This document shows, one piece after another, positions 34,700-43,086 of a stretch of 64,000 nt of DNA. The position numbers and the translations under genes are program-made. Below the pieces are notes generated by a model that had not been told where the DNA came from, did not search any database, and was given only the letters and a program-made list of their open reading frames with translations. Origin of the DNA: an uncultured Bacteroidota bacterium (lineage in GTDB: Bacteria > Bacteroidota > Bacteroidia > B-17B0 > Aurantibacillaceae). Every line of letters begins with the position of its first letter. Position 1 is the stretch's first letter. The stretch lies in contig CAITNS010000067.1 in NCBI GenBank assembly GCA_903893815.1, forward strand, positions 29,385-93,384, read 5' to 3'.

Positions 34700-36179
34700 T
34701 GAAACTCAAATTTTCGAGAAGCATTCTATTCCCGGTGGTTTATGTACTAGTTGGCAAAATGGAGAATATACCATTGATGGCTCCATTCATTGGATTTTAG
34801 GCTCTAACGAAGGAAGTGGTTTTAACAAAATGTGGTCGGAATTAATTGATATGAAAAAAGTACCTTTTCATAATCATGATATTCGTTTGCATATTGATTT
34901 AAAAAACAACGCTGATAAATACGGCAATAAAACCTTTAAACTATACACCAACCTCGATAAGCTTAGAGATTATATGCTCGACTTATCTCCTGAAGACAGC
35001 AAAGTAATCCACGAAGTAATAAAAGATATTAGAAACTTGCAGCAGTTCGAATTGCCTCCTGTGATGTATAAGTTACCATTATTTCCTTCTATCATCAGAA
35101 GTATTAAAATGGCTAAGTACTTAAAGTTTTTAGTGTACGTTACCAAACAAAAAAGAATTAGCAATATTGATATTGCTAAAAAATTTAAGAGTCCGTTTTT
35201 AAAAGAAAGCTTCGAATTATTATTTGATGGCGAAGAAGTTAAGATGTTGGTTTTAAATTTACCAATGGCTTTTTTTGATAAGCAATGTGCAGGTTACCCT
35301 ATTGGCGGCTCATTAAGCTGGGCACAACGCATAGCAGATAATTATATTGCCATGGGTGGAAAAATACACTACAACACACCCGTAAAAAAAATATTAGTAG
35401 AAAATAATGAGTCAAAAGGCTTGTTAGTTCGTAATGATGTGATTCACAAAAGTGATATCGTTTTATCAACGGCGGATTGGTACAAATCGGTTTTTGAATA
35501 TTTAGAAGGGAAATATGTGGATGATACGATTTTAAAATTGCGCGACGGAAAAATATTGGATGTTTACTATGCAATTCTGTTAGTGTCTTTCGGATTAAAA
35601 AAATCATATAAAGACTATCCTCATTTTTCGCGTTTCCCTACCGAAGTAAAACTCGTATCGCCTTGCGGTAAATCGTGGGATCGTTTAGAAGCACATTTTT
35701 ATAACTACGACCCTACTCTTGCTCCCGAAGGCAAAACCGTGATGGCTTGTAGTTTTTATACAACCAACGGACAATTCTGGATTGACTTACGTAAAAACGA
35801 CAGACCAAAATACCGCGCCGAAAAAAAGAAATTCACCGATGCGTTAGTTGAATTATTGAATGTGAAATTTCCAGGTATTAAAGATGAGATTGAAGTGATT
35901 GATTTTGCTACGCCTGCCACAGTATTGCGTTATACTAACAATTGGCAAGGTAGTGCACAAGGCTGGTTACCAGGAAAAGATATGACATCGTCATCGCCTG
36001 TAAAATTTACATTGCCTAATTTAAAAAATTATTATTATGCAAGCCATTGGGGGAGAGCTGGTGGCGGCATTCCTATCTCTTTAATTCAAGCACGCGATGT
36101 AGCAAATTTAATTTGCAAAAAAAACAACATGGAGTTTGATCCTCAAAGAGGGAAACATTCTAATTGGGGCTTGAAGTAA
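34611..36179 (+). CDS. FAD-dependent oxidoreductase of the phytoene desaturase/isomerase family
   Basis: A 522-aa flavoprotein of the CrtI/carotenoid-isomerase (COG1233) type. The N-terminal dinucleotide motif is GAGISGLSAG-x14-FEKHSIPGGLC, and the C-terminal FAD motif is SHWGRAGGGIPISLIQARDVANLI. The protein probably oxidises or isomerises a polyene or similar lipid; the substrate is unknown. No carotenoid genes are adjacent. The start is odd: no ATG precedes the Rossmann motif, so translation must start at TTG 34611 or GTG 34617. A -7-like TATATTTG at 34606-34613 overlaps this start. The 5' end is duplicated at 32724. Confidence 0.85.
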   Translation: MKVQQKPTINIIGAGISGLSAGCYLQMNGFETQIFEKHSIPGGLCTSWQNGEYTIDGSIHWILGSNEGSGFNKMWSELIDMKKVPFHNHDIRLHIDLKNNADKYGNKTFKLYTNLDKLRDYMLDLSPEDSKVIHEVIKDIRNLQQFELPPVMYKLPLFPSIIRSIKMAKYLKFLVYVTKQKRISNIDIAKKFKSPFLKESFELLFDGEEVKMLVLNLPMAFFDKQCAGYPIGGSLSWAQRIADNYIAMGGKIHYNTPVKKILVENNESKGLLVRNDVIHKSDIVLSTADWYKSVFEYLEGKYVDDTILKLRDGKILDVYYAILLVSFGLKKSYKDYPHFSRFPTEVKLVSPCGKSWDRLEAHFYNYDPTLAPEGKTVMACSFYTTNGQFWIDLRKNDRPKYRAEKKKFTDALVELLNVKFPGIKDEIEVIDFATPATVLRYTNNWQGSAQGWLPGKDMTSSSPVKFTLPNLKNYYYASHWGRAGGGIPISLIQARDVANLICKKNNMEFDPQRGKHSNWGLK

Positions 36180-36205
36180 TCATTTTACTCTATATTCCAA
36201 GTATC

Positions 36206-36640
36206 ATTCTGTCACTTTTTTTCTTAGTCAAAAAAAGTAACCAAAAAAGACAAGCCAAAAATATGCTCAGCCCGCCTCTTGGAAAACTACGATTTTCACG
36301 TTCCGTTACACTACACTAAAATCTTGTTTTCTCAATTCACCGCTCTATCTGCCCGCATTTTTGGCCACCTACGCACCCAAATGACTGGGCTTTTACTATT
36401 CTTAATAGATATAGATGTTCTAAACATAAAGTCTGAATTATGATATTTTTTCACATCAACGCATACATTGGTAATAGTGCGGCTGACTTTGGTAATTCGG
36501 TGTGGGGCAAAGCGAAATAAGCTTTGAGCCAGCAGGTGGGAAGGCCATTCAGAGAAGCTTTTGCGGGGCAAATGGAGGTTGGCTAATTTCCTTGAATTTT
36601 TGTTTCTTTTTGTTCAAGCAAAAAGAAAATAAAAAAAGCT
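36206..36640. repeat. Gene-free region with dispersed inverted repeat sequences
   Basis: The 36180-36689 interval lacks a credible gene. At its left is CACTTTTTTTCTTAGTCAAA followed by AAAAGTAACCAAAAAA, and at its right the roughly opposite motif TTTGTTTCTTTTTGTTCAAG followed by CAAAAAGAAA. Between them are GTGCGGCTG (36479), shared with 29311, and TGCCCGCATTTTTGG (36350-36364), shared with 60706-60720. It looks like composite Bacteroidota dispersed repeats between two convergent genes. A 79-codon minus frame at 36332-36571 is judged a chance opening. Confidence 0.55.
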
Positions 36641-36689
36641 TTTGAAGATTATTGGTCGCCAAAGTATTAAATGAGAAAAAGAAAAAAAA

Positions 36690-37709
36690 CTACAATTCAC
36701 TATAACACTTCACTCCTTTTACAAAATGAGTAAACACAATATTTTCGGTATACACACCTGTCGTCGCATCTTTAAATCCACCCATTAATCGCATCTCATC
36801 TCTTTTCTTTAAAGTAGAAGGCAAATGAGCATAAAACGAAAAATGTGCTTTTATAACAGCGATAAAATGTGAGCCGTGACCTTCAGCTAAAAACTTAAAA
36901 GCAGCTACTCCATCTAAAATCATTCGGTAAATGATTTTGAAAAATAAAAAACGTGGCGACGCATTTTTAGTAAGCGTAATTAAATTGTTTCGGAAATTTA
37001 AATATGTTTTACGCGGACTTAATTTATTTAAAGTACCTCCACCCACATGGTATACCAATGATTTTGGTTCTACATAAATTTGATAACCAATATTCTTCAT
37101 TCTCCAACACACATCAATTTCTTCCATGTGTGCAAAATAATCATCATCAAAACCACCCACTTTCCAAAAAGCTTCGGCTCTCACAAACATACAAGCACCT
37201 GTTGCCCAAAACACCTCTGTGGAATTATTGTACTGCCCTTTGTCTTCTTCTAAGGAATTAAAAATTCTTCCCCTACAAAATGGATAACCATATTTATCCA
37301 TAAAACCTCCTGCAGCGCCAGCGTATTCAAACGTTGTTTTATGATTATAATCCAAAATTTTTGGTTGGCAAGCTGCTATTTGTTTATTTGAATCCATTAA
37401 ATCCATAATGGGTTCAATCCACTTTTCGGTAACCTCAACGTCCGAATTTAGTAACACATAATACTCCGCCTCCACTTGTTTTAAGGCTAAATTATAGCCA
37501 GTAGAAAATCCATCATTACTTGGGTTAATAATAATTCTTACTTCAGGGAAATGCTGTTTTAAAAAAGAAACACTATCATCCGACGATTGATTATCTGCAA
37601 CTATAATTTGAGCGCTTGAAGAATACTTGATAACGATTGGCAGAAACTTTTCTAAAAAAGATTTACCATTCCAATTTAAAATAACAACCGCTACCTTGCT
37701 ACTCAACAT
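36690..37709 (-). CDS. Glycosyltransferase family 2
   Basis: A 339-aa GT-A enzyme. AVVILNWNGKSFLEKFLP, the nucleotide-binding VADNQSSDDS, the DxD-like LLNSDVEV, and the acceptor-side motif WATGACMFVRAEAFWKVGGFDDDYFAHMEEIDVCWRMKNIGY are characteristic of rhamnosyl-type GT2 enzymes (WbbL-like). It adds sugars to surface glycans; the donor is not determined. A hydrophobic C-terminal part may contact the membrane. It overlaps nothing and follows the GWxTD gene by 3 bp on the same strand. Confidence 0.88.
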   Translation of the reverse strand: MLSSKVAVVILNWNGKSFLEKFLPIVIKYSSSAQIIVADNQSSDDSVSFLKQHFPEVRIIINPSNDGFSTGYNLALKQVEAEYYVLLNSDVEVTEKWIEPIMDLMDSNKQIAACQPKILDYNHKTTFEYAGAAGGFMDKYGYPFCRGRIFNSLEEDKGQYNNSTEVFWATGACMFVRAEAFWKVGGFDDDYFAHMEEIDVCWRMKNIGYQIYVEPKSLVYHVGGGTLNKLSPRKTYLNFRNNLITLTKNASPRFLFFKIIYRMILDGVAAFKFLAEGHGSHFIAVIKAHFSFYAHLPSTLKKRDEMRLMGGFKDATTGVYTENIVFTHFVKGVKCYSEL

Positions 37710-37712
37710 AAA

Positions 37713-39188
37713 TTAGCGAGGATTATTAAAGTTATCGTCAATATTACTGCCATAAGTCTTGGTAGGTGCTGTATCATCAACGTTACCAGATTGCTGCATT
37801 CTATTTACTAATTTAAATCTCCAACGTTCGTCAAATATTTCACCTCTTACTTCGCTGTGAATGAGTTTATAACAATCGTCGGCAATGGCAAAATTAGCAA
37901 AGATGAATTTTTTGTTCGAGAAAAACCGTTTCGTTGCCTTATCATAAATTCTATTGTATTGCCAAATTTCATAAGGATAGGTATTTGGCTCGCTCATAAT
38001 TTGAGTGCGTTGATCGGGCTTGCCATATTGCAAATACACTCGTCCTCTATCTGTGTAATATCCTTTTTGTTTTCCACATTTAAGTAGGGCGTTAGCTTCT
38101 AAAACTTCTTTGTAATAGCTAATCCAAATTTTAAGAGGATCGATTGTATCACCTGATTGTTGTTTCCAATAACCCACTAAATAACTGCGCATAATGCTTG
38201 GATCTTTTCGAGCCACTTGAGTTTGCTGCCACTCTCTTTCTTTTACGGATGATATAGGCCACAAGCACTCTACAAATTGTTTTAAAGAATCAGTGCTTTG
38301 AAAATTATTAAAAAATTCTTCAATGGTTTTTATATTTCCAGTTACGCTCTCTATAATTGGAGCAGCATCACTTTGACGTTGGAAAAACCATTTTTTTTGT
38401 GATTGAACTTTGTTTAAAGAATCTTTTACTTCAATCACCAAATTATAATTTCCTGTAGGTAATTGAGTGATATCAAACTGAGCTAATAAAGGATTAACGC
38501 GTGCCGCCAATTGTTTTTGAAAACCACTTAAACCCATTAGTTTTTGCAAGTTTTCGCTATTCTCAACATAATAAGAATATACAAATTTAGTGCTAGGTCC
38601 AATTACAGTATCTAAATTATAGCTTTCGAGGTAAAATTTAAGTGCGTTTTGTGTTTTAGGAAAATAGTTAATGTTATAAGGAATTAAATCGTAGCCATTT
38701 TTATTTAAAGCAGAAGGAGTGGCGGATTTAGTAAAGGATTCTAAAATTTGAAAATCAGAATTATAAACCTTTTTTTCTCTTTTAATTAAGACATTTATTT
38801 TTTCGGAATGCGTTGTTTTCTTACCTGAGTTAGCATTATCAGTCACCACTAGTTCTAATGTATATTGTCCATTTTCTATTGAAAAACGTTGACTATCGAT
38901 AAAAGAAGGCAAACGCAAGGTATCTGAGGTTTTAGGACTTAATACATTGTAATTAGAGGCTTTAACAATTTCGGTTCCTTTTAAAATTTTCCACGAAACG
39001 TTAATGCTAGCTTGATAACTACCATCTACCGGCTTAAATTTAACACTATTGCCTGCAATAGTTAAATAAGTTTCGAGGTAAGGCTTGGAATTACCCGTGC
39101 TAAAGATGCCATAATTGAAATAAACCGTAATATTTGCAAAAACAGTACTATAAATCAGAAAAAAGAAAATAATCAAAAAGTGTCGCAT
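37713..39188 (-). CDS. GWxTD domain-containing protein
   Basis: A 491-aa exported protein. The signal peptide ends FA (18). β-rich Ig-like repeats fill the N-terminal two thirds. The C-terminal GWxTD-like domain is recognised by KGYYTDRGRVYLQYGKPDQR and YPYEIWQYN. The family is common in Bacteroidota, has unknown function and is usually linked to the envelope. It is cotranscribed with the GT2 gene on the minus strand. The motif here is GYYTD, a one-residue variant of GWxTD. A possible relative begins at the left edge of the window. Confidence 0.82.
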   Translation of the reverse strand: MRHFLIIFFFLIYSTVFANITVYFNYGIFSTGNSKPYLETYLTIAGNSVKFKPVDGSYQASINVSWKILKGTEIVKASNYNVLSPKTSDTLRLPSFIDSQRFSIENGQYTLELVVTDNANSGKKTTHSEKINVLIKREKKVYNSDFQILESFTKSATPSALNKNGYDLIPYNINYFPKTQNALKFYLESYNLDTVIGPSTKFVYSYYVENSENLQKLMGLSGFQKQLAARVNPLLAQFDITQLPTGNYNLVIEVKDSLNKVQSQKKWFFQRQSDAAPIIESVTGNIKTIEEFFNNFQSTDSLKQFVECLWPISSVKEREWQQTQVARKDPSIMRSYLVGYWKQQSGDTIDPLKIWISYYKEVLEANALLKCGKQKGYYTDRGRVYLQYGKPDQRTQIMSEPNTYPYEIWQYNRIYDKATKRFFSNKKFIFANFAIADDCYKLIHSEVRGEIFDERWRFKLVNRMQQSGNVDDTAPTKTYGSNIDDNFNNPR

Positions 39189-39263
39189 GGTGTTGATTTA
39201 CAAATTATTGGGGGGATGTAAATTTGTATAAATTTACGGATAAAAAATATTTTAAAAAAATTA

Positions 39264-39293
39264 GTTGTAAAATAAAAAAAAAGATTAATTTTG
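39264..39293 (+). promoter_or_regulatory. Promoter of tRNA-Ser
   Basis: TAATTTTG (39286-39293) matches TAnnTTTG, with GTTG at 39264-39267 and an 18-bp spacer. It lies 9 bp before the tRNA. Confidence 0.55.
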
Positions 39294-39302
39294 CCTCCCA
39301 CT

Positions 39303-39387
39303 GGAGAAATGGCAGAGTGGTCGATTGCGGCAGTCTTGAAAACTGTTGAACCGTGAGGTTCCTGGGGTTCGAATCCCTATTTCTCCG
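39303..39387 (+). tRNA. tRNA-Ser (anticodon UGA)
   Basis: Acceptor GGAGAAA (39303-39309) pairs with TTTCTCC (39380-39386), plus discriminator G. The anticodon loop CTTGAAA in CAGTCTTGAAAACTG gives UGA. The long variable arm of type II tRNAs is present, and the T loop is GGGGTTCGAATCCC. No CCA is encoded. It reads UCA and other UCN codons. Confidence 0.95.
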
Positions 39388-39401
39388 CTGATAAAAAACA
39401 T

Positions 39402-39434
39402 AAACCCTTTACTAGTAATAGTTTAGGGTTTTTT
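39402..39434 (+). terminator. Terminator after tRNA-Ser
   Basis: AAACCC (39402-39407) pairs with GGGTTT (39426-39431), with further TTA/TAA pairing in the loop and a T-tract. Confidence 0.7.
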
Positions 39435-39543
39435 GTTTTGTGTTTTAGCCGACATGTAGCCCAAAAGCAATTAAAGTAGGTGTTTTAAGCATAAAAAAAG
39501 CGGACTGTTATATCCACTTAATTTTAAATAATAACCTAAATCC

Positions 39544-39993
39544 TTAGGGATTAAAGCCGTAATAGTTACAAAGCCAGTTATCCAATTGAATATCTCTTAA
39601 TTTATCGACCTCAACTCTTTTATTCAATAATCTCAATAATCTTAAGTTTCTTTTAGTCGGGTTGCCATTGTAATTGGTTGTATCTCTTTTATTATAAAGT
39701 TCGTTAATTGTTTTTTCTAAATGAAAATAACGACCATTTAACCGATATTCTTTTGAGTGAGTTAGTGAGTAATAATAAATTCTATTATCATAGGCATAAG
39801 GGCATTTAAACCTTTCAGCATTATAACATAAATATAATGCTTTGCACCTTGTTGCACTCTCACGTCAAATGAAATACAAATTATATCCTTTGCCTAAATT
39901 AGATTTAACCTTTTGAATATAGATTTTATAATCAAAAGCTTTACTCTCGTTGATTCGCTTTATTAATGCTAAGATATTTTCTTTTGAATTCAT
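39544..39993 (-). pseudogene. Unrecognised 150-codon frame interrupted by in-frame TGA
   Basis: From ATG at 39993 the minus strand reads 42 sense codons, then TGA at 39865-39867, then another ~106 codons in the same frame up to TAA at 39544. Both parts have protein-like composition (KENILALIKRINESKAFDYK before; RCKALYLCYNAERFKCPYAY and LRLLRLLNKRVEVDKLRD after). The frame is kept across the TGA, as expected of a recent nonsense mutation. I do not recognise the family. It lies 157 bp after tRNA-Ser, a common integration site, so it may be a remnant of a mobile element. Recoding of TGA is less likely. Confidence 0.55.
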
Positions 39994-40019
39994 CTAAAGC
40001 ACTTCATTTACTTTAATGA

Positions 40020-40766
40020 TTAATAAACGTGCTGACCTCCATTAATACTATAATTAGCGCCTGTAACAAAACTGGTTTCTTCACTCGCTAAAAACGACAC
40101 TAAATGAGCTACTTCATGAGTGCCACCCAAACGCCCCATTGGCACTTGTGCTACAATTTGATTTAATACTTTTTCGGGAACAGCCATTACCATGTCGGTG
40201 CCAATATAACCTGGTGAAATAGTATTTACTGTTACACCATATTTTGCTACTTCCATCGCTAATGATTTAGTAAAACCATGCATACCCGCTTTTGCTGCAG
40301 AATAATTGGTTTGTCCGAATTGCCCGCGTTGCCCATTAACAGAAGAAATGTTGATGATACGTCCAAAATTACGATCAATCATTCCTTGAATAACTTGGCG
40401 AGTGCAGTTGAACACCGAATTTAAATTGGTATTAATAACAGCATGCCAATCCTCTACTTTCATATTAATTAAACGTCCATCACGCGTGATACCAGCATTA
40501 TTAACTAAAGTATCAATATGTCCGTATTTTGCTTCAATTTCAGCAATCATTTTACCTGTGCTCTCGTAATCACTCACATCGCCATAAAACAGTTCAATGT
40601 TAAAGCCCTCGCTTTTCATTTGAGCCATCCACTTATCAGCTTTTTCTCTAGTGTGATAATTACCAACAACAGTATAACCATCTTTATATAACTCTTTGCA
40701 CATAGCGGTTCCCAAACCACCCGTTGCACCTGTAATTAATACAGTTCTTTTATTTGAATTTTCCAT
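40020..40766 (-). CDS. phaB: Acetoacetyl-CoA reductase PhaB
   Basis: A 248-aa short-chain dehydrogenase that makes (R)-3-hydroxybutyryl-CoA from acetoacetyl-CoA with NADPH. GATGGLG is the nucleotide motif; catalytic residues lie in ISSVNGQRGQFGQTNYSAAKAG, where the NGQ-G-FGQTNYSAAKAG pattern is characteristic of PhaB. The C-terminus FVTGANYSINGGQHVY is also the PhaB type. It lies upstream of no other gene on its strand except phaJ, which precedes it by 80 bp. FabG is the alternative, but the motif and the neighbours favour PhaB. Confidence 0.9.
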   Translation of the reverse strand: MENSNKRTVLITGATGGLGTAMCKELYKDGYTVVGNYHTREKADKWMAQMKSEGFNIELFYGDVSDYESTGKMIAEIEAKYGHIDTLVNNAGITRDGRLINMKVEDWHAVINTNLNSVFNCTRQVIQGMIDRNFGRIINISSVNGQRGQFGQTNYSAAKAGMHGFTKSLAMEVAKYGVTVNTISPGYIGTDMVMAVPEKVLNQIVAQVPMGRLGGTHEVAHLVSFLASEETSFVTGANYSINGGQHVY

Positions 40767-40846
40767 GACTATTATTTTTAAAATTAAGTGCAGAATTAAG
40801 AATTTTGCATTCGACGAACGTTACGGAATTATTAAAATACAGTAAA

Positions 40847-41251
40847 CTATATCTTATCAACGTTCATCACTGTAGCTTCACCACTTGTGCAAACATTACC
40901 CGTTGCTTTATCTTTAATCAACGTTTCAATTATTGCTCTGTGTTTGTCTTTTAAAACTTCCTTTACAGTAAAAACCGCTTCATAATCCACCTCAACATAC
41001 ATTGGTTTCATAAAACTCAAGGATTGCTTTAAATAAATGGTTCCTTCGCCTGGAAATAAAACTCCAAACACCTTACTAAACAAGGCCGCACCAAGCATTC
41101 CATGCATAATTGGTTTTTTAAACATTGTTTTTGCAGCAAATTCGGCATCTGTATGAACAGGGTTTTTATCGCCAGTTACTTCAGCAAAACGGTTGACCTC
41201 GTCTTGGGTAAATTTAAAATCGTGAGAATAGGTTTGTCCAGTTTCTATCAT
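40847..41251 (-). CDS. phaJ: (R)-specific enoyl-CoA hydratase PhaJ (MaoC-like)
   Basis: A 134-aa hot-dog-fold hydratase converting trans-2-enoyl-CoA into (R)-3-hydroxyacyl-CoA for PHA synthesis. The hydratase-2 motif is complete: FAEVTGDKNPVHTDAEFA with catalytic Asp and His, then PIMHGMLGAALFS. It precedes phaB on the minus strand and is divergent from phaE. It could feed the synthase with β-oxidation intermediates, including those from phenylacetate degradation. Confidence 0.88.
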   Translation of the reverse strand: MIETGQTYSHDFKFTQDEVNRFAEVTGDKNPVHTDAEFAAKTMFKKPIMHGMLGAALFSKVFGVLFPGEGTIYLKQSLSFMKPMYVEVDYEAVFTVKEVLKDKHRAIIETLIKDKATGNVCTSGEATVMNVDKI

Positions 41252-41345
41252 TTAGTTCAGTTTTTATGTAATTTTCAAAAAAAAAAAGCAGAATGTCAAG
41301 TATTTTTAATACTTATTTCGATTTAGACCAAATAAATCATTTTTA

Positions 41346-41403
41346 CGACAATTTAACTTAAAATTAATACCAATTTACTTGACTGGTATATGAAAAATTG
41401 TCG
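41346..41403. promoter_or_regulatory. Nested inverted repeats between phaJ and phaE
   Basis: CGACAATTT (41346-41354) and AAATTGTCG (41395-41403) are exact inverse complements, 40 bp apart. Inside them, ATACCA (41367-41372) and TGGTAT (41384-41389) form a second pair. The site lies in the 255-bp divergent control region of the PHA genes and probably binds a regulator that serves both directions. Confidence 0.5.
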
Positions 41404-41506
41404 ACATTTGCGTCGCTTAAAGTAAATAATGACTAAAAGGCCTGATTTTACAGTAAAAAACTAAAAACGACATATAAATACTTAAAATTTTAACTAAGAA
41501 AAAAAA

Positions 41507-42889
41507 ATGAAAACAAACAACCCAATGATCGACAACATGATGGATGCTCAAGCTAACGCTATGAACACTTGGATGGATTCTGCAAAGAAATTCCAATCTG
41601 CATTTACTAATGGCAATGCTATGGCTGACAGCCAATCTATCTACAAAGATATGATGGAAAAACAAGCGGCTATGTTTAGCGGAATGAATACAAATGGTGC
41701 TAATCCTTTTGCTTTTGCAACAAACCCATTTATGACTAGTAATTCAAAACCAGAAGAGTTTTTGAAAAACTGGTATAACCAACAAATGACTGGTATGAAG
41801 CAAATGACAGACTTTAACCAAAGCATTTATAACTCAATGGTTAATTATGGTAAAAACGCTAACGATTATAACAACAGCTTTTCTACAATGAATAACGCAT
41901 GGACAAACATCTACAATAGCTGGATGAACACTATGAATACTTCATACGATACATTTTCTCAAAACATCAAAAACCCTTTTAATGCAGATATGTTTAAAAA
42001 CATGTATGAAGGTGGTCAAATGTACATGAAAGTACAAGAGATGTTTCAACCAATGATGAATGCTATCAAAAATTCTGATTTCAGCGCTAATACTTGGAAA
42101 AACATTTACTCTCAAGACAATTATAAAAAAATGACTGAACAAGTTTTTGGTTCATTTTTTAATAACGCTAGCTTAAAAGAAGTGTTTGAAAACTCTACTA
42201 AGCAAATGCAAAACTTTTTTGTAAACCAAAATGGTTTAGGAAAAGAATATTATGAGCAAATGAAGAATATGTCAACTCAATTTCCTGAATTATTCTCAGG
42301 TGATTCAGAACACATGAAAGATTTATATGCTAAAATGAATAATGTATTTGGTAAAACATTTGAACCATTATTGAAATTGGCTAACCCAGGAAAAGAAAAA
42401 GAAAACATTGAATCTACTATTGCTTTATTAGATAAAGTAACAGAATACAGCATTAAGCAATCTGAGTTACAAGCTCAATTGTATAAAACAATGCAAGCTT
42501 CTATGGAATCTTTAGCTAAAGAAACTCAAGAAAAATATAAAGATTTACAAGCTGGTAATTTTACAATGCCAACTGCGACTGAATTATATAATGAGTGGGT
42601 GAAAACTAACGAAAAAATGTATTCTGAATTATTTGCTACAGATGAATTTAGCAAAGTAAAAGCAGAAGCATTAAACTTAAGCATGGATGTAAAAAAACAT
42701 TTTCAAGACCAATTTGAGAATGTATTTGAACAATACCCAGTTGTTTTTAAAAGCGAAATGGAAGACATTTATAAAACCATGTACGACTTAAAAAAAACAG
42801 TAAAAGATTTACAAACTAAATTGGCAATGCAAAATGCTGCTACTGTTGAGTTATTTGACGAAGAAAAAGCAAAAGCTAAGAAAAAATAA
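41507..42889 (+). CDS. phaE: PHA synthase subunit PhaE-like / granule-associated protein
   Basis: A 460-aa mainly helical protein rich in Met, Asn, Gln and Phe. The N-terminal part has motifs such as PEEFLKNWYNQQMTGMKQM and WMNTMNTSYDTF. A C-terminal coiled coil follows, and a basic tail (EKAKAKKK) ends it. The central region (SLKEVFENSTKQMQNFF and LANPGKEKENIESTIALLDKVTEYSIKQSELQ) resembles PhaE, the partner of class III PhaC. The phaC gene with matching class is 2 kb downstream. PhaE activates and stabilises PhaC on granules. The resemblance is clear in composition and context, but PhaE sequences diverge, so the call is moderate. Confidence 0.78.
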   Translation: MKTNNPMIDNMMDAQANAMNTWMDSAKKFQSAFTNGNAMADSQSIYKDMMEKQAAMFSGMNTNGANPFAFATNPFMTSNSKPEEFLKNWYNQQMTGMKQMTDFNQSIYNSMVNYGKNANDYNNSFSTMNNAWTNIYNSWMNTMNTSYDTFSQNIKNPFNADMFKNMYEGGQMYMKVQEMFQPMMNAIKNSDFSANTWKNIYSQDNYKKMTEQVFGSFFNNASLKEVFENSTKQMQNFFVNQNGLGKEYYEQMKNMSTQFPELFSGDSEHMKDLYAKMNNVFGKTFEPLLKLANPGKEKENIESTIALLDKVTEYSIKQSELQAQLYKTMQASMESLAKETQEKYKDLQAGNFTMPTATELYNEWVKTNEKMYSELFATDEFSKVKAEALNLSMDVKKHFQDQFENVFEQYPVVFKSEMEDIYKTMYDLKKTVKDLQTKLAMQNAATVELFDEEKAKAKKK

Positions 42890-42918
42890 TCCTATTGTGC
42901 TCATAGCATAATAATAAG

Positions 42919-42952
42919 AAGGCTGCCGATGTGTTTGTGGGCAGCCTTTTTT
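42919..42952 (+). terminator. Terminator of phaE
   Basis: The stem AAGGCTGCC-12-GGCAGCCTT is followed by a T-run. The loop is GATGTGTTTGTG. Confidence 0.9.
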
Positions 42953-42970
42953 GTTTTCTATATTTTTATA

Positions 42971-43071
42971 GAACGCCGATGACGCAGATAGTTATGATTA
43001 TACTGATTTATTTATGTATTATATTAAAAATCATTTTTTATCTTAACCATCATAATAATCTGCGTTCCAAC
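42971..43071. repeat. Dispersed palindromic repeat (AACGC...GATGACGCAGAT type)
   Basis: The left arm AACGCCGATGACGCAGATAG and the right arm ATCATAATAATCTGCGTTC face each other across ~60 bp of AT-rich DNA. The same kind of element, with GCGTT / AACGC ends, is common between genes in Bacteroidota. Confidence 0.55.
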
Positions 43072-43086
43072 ATAGAATAACCAAAC

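Noticed and set aside
36332..36571. Minus-strand 79-codon frame between two convergent genes
   Set aside because: It lies in dispersed repeat sequence, has an unlikely composition (rich in Arg, Ser, His) and no recognisable start signal.
39544..39993. Selenoprotein reading of the in-frame TGA
   Set aside because: No bacterial SECIS-like hairpin was evident directly after the TGA, and a nonsense mutation is simpler. The frame was kept as a pseudogene.
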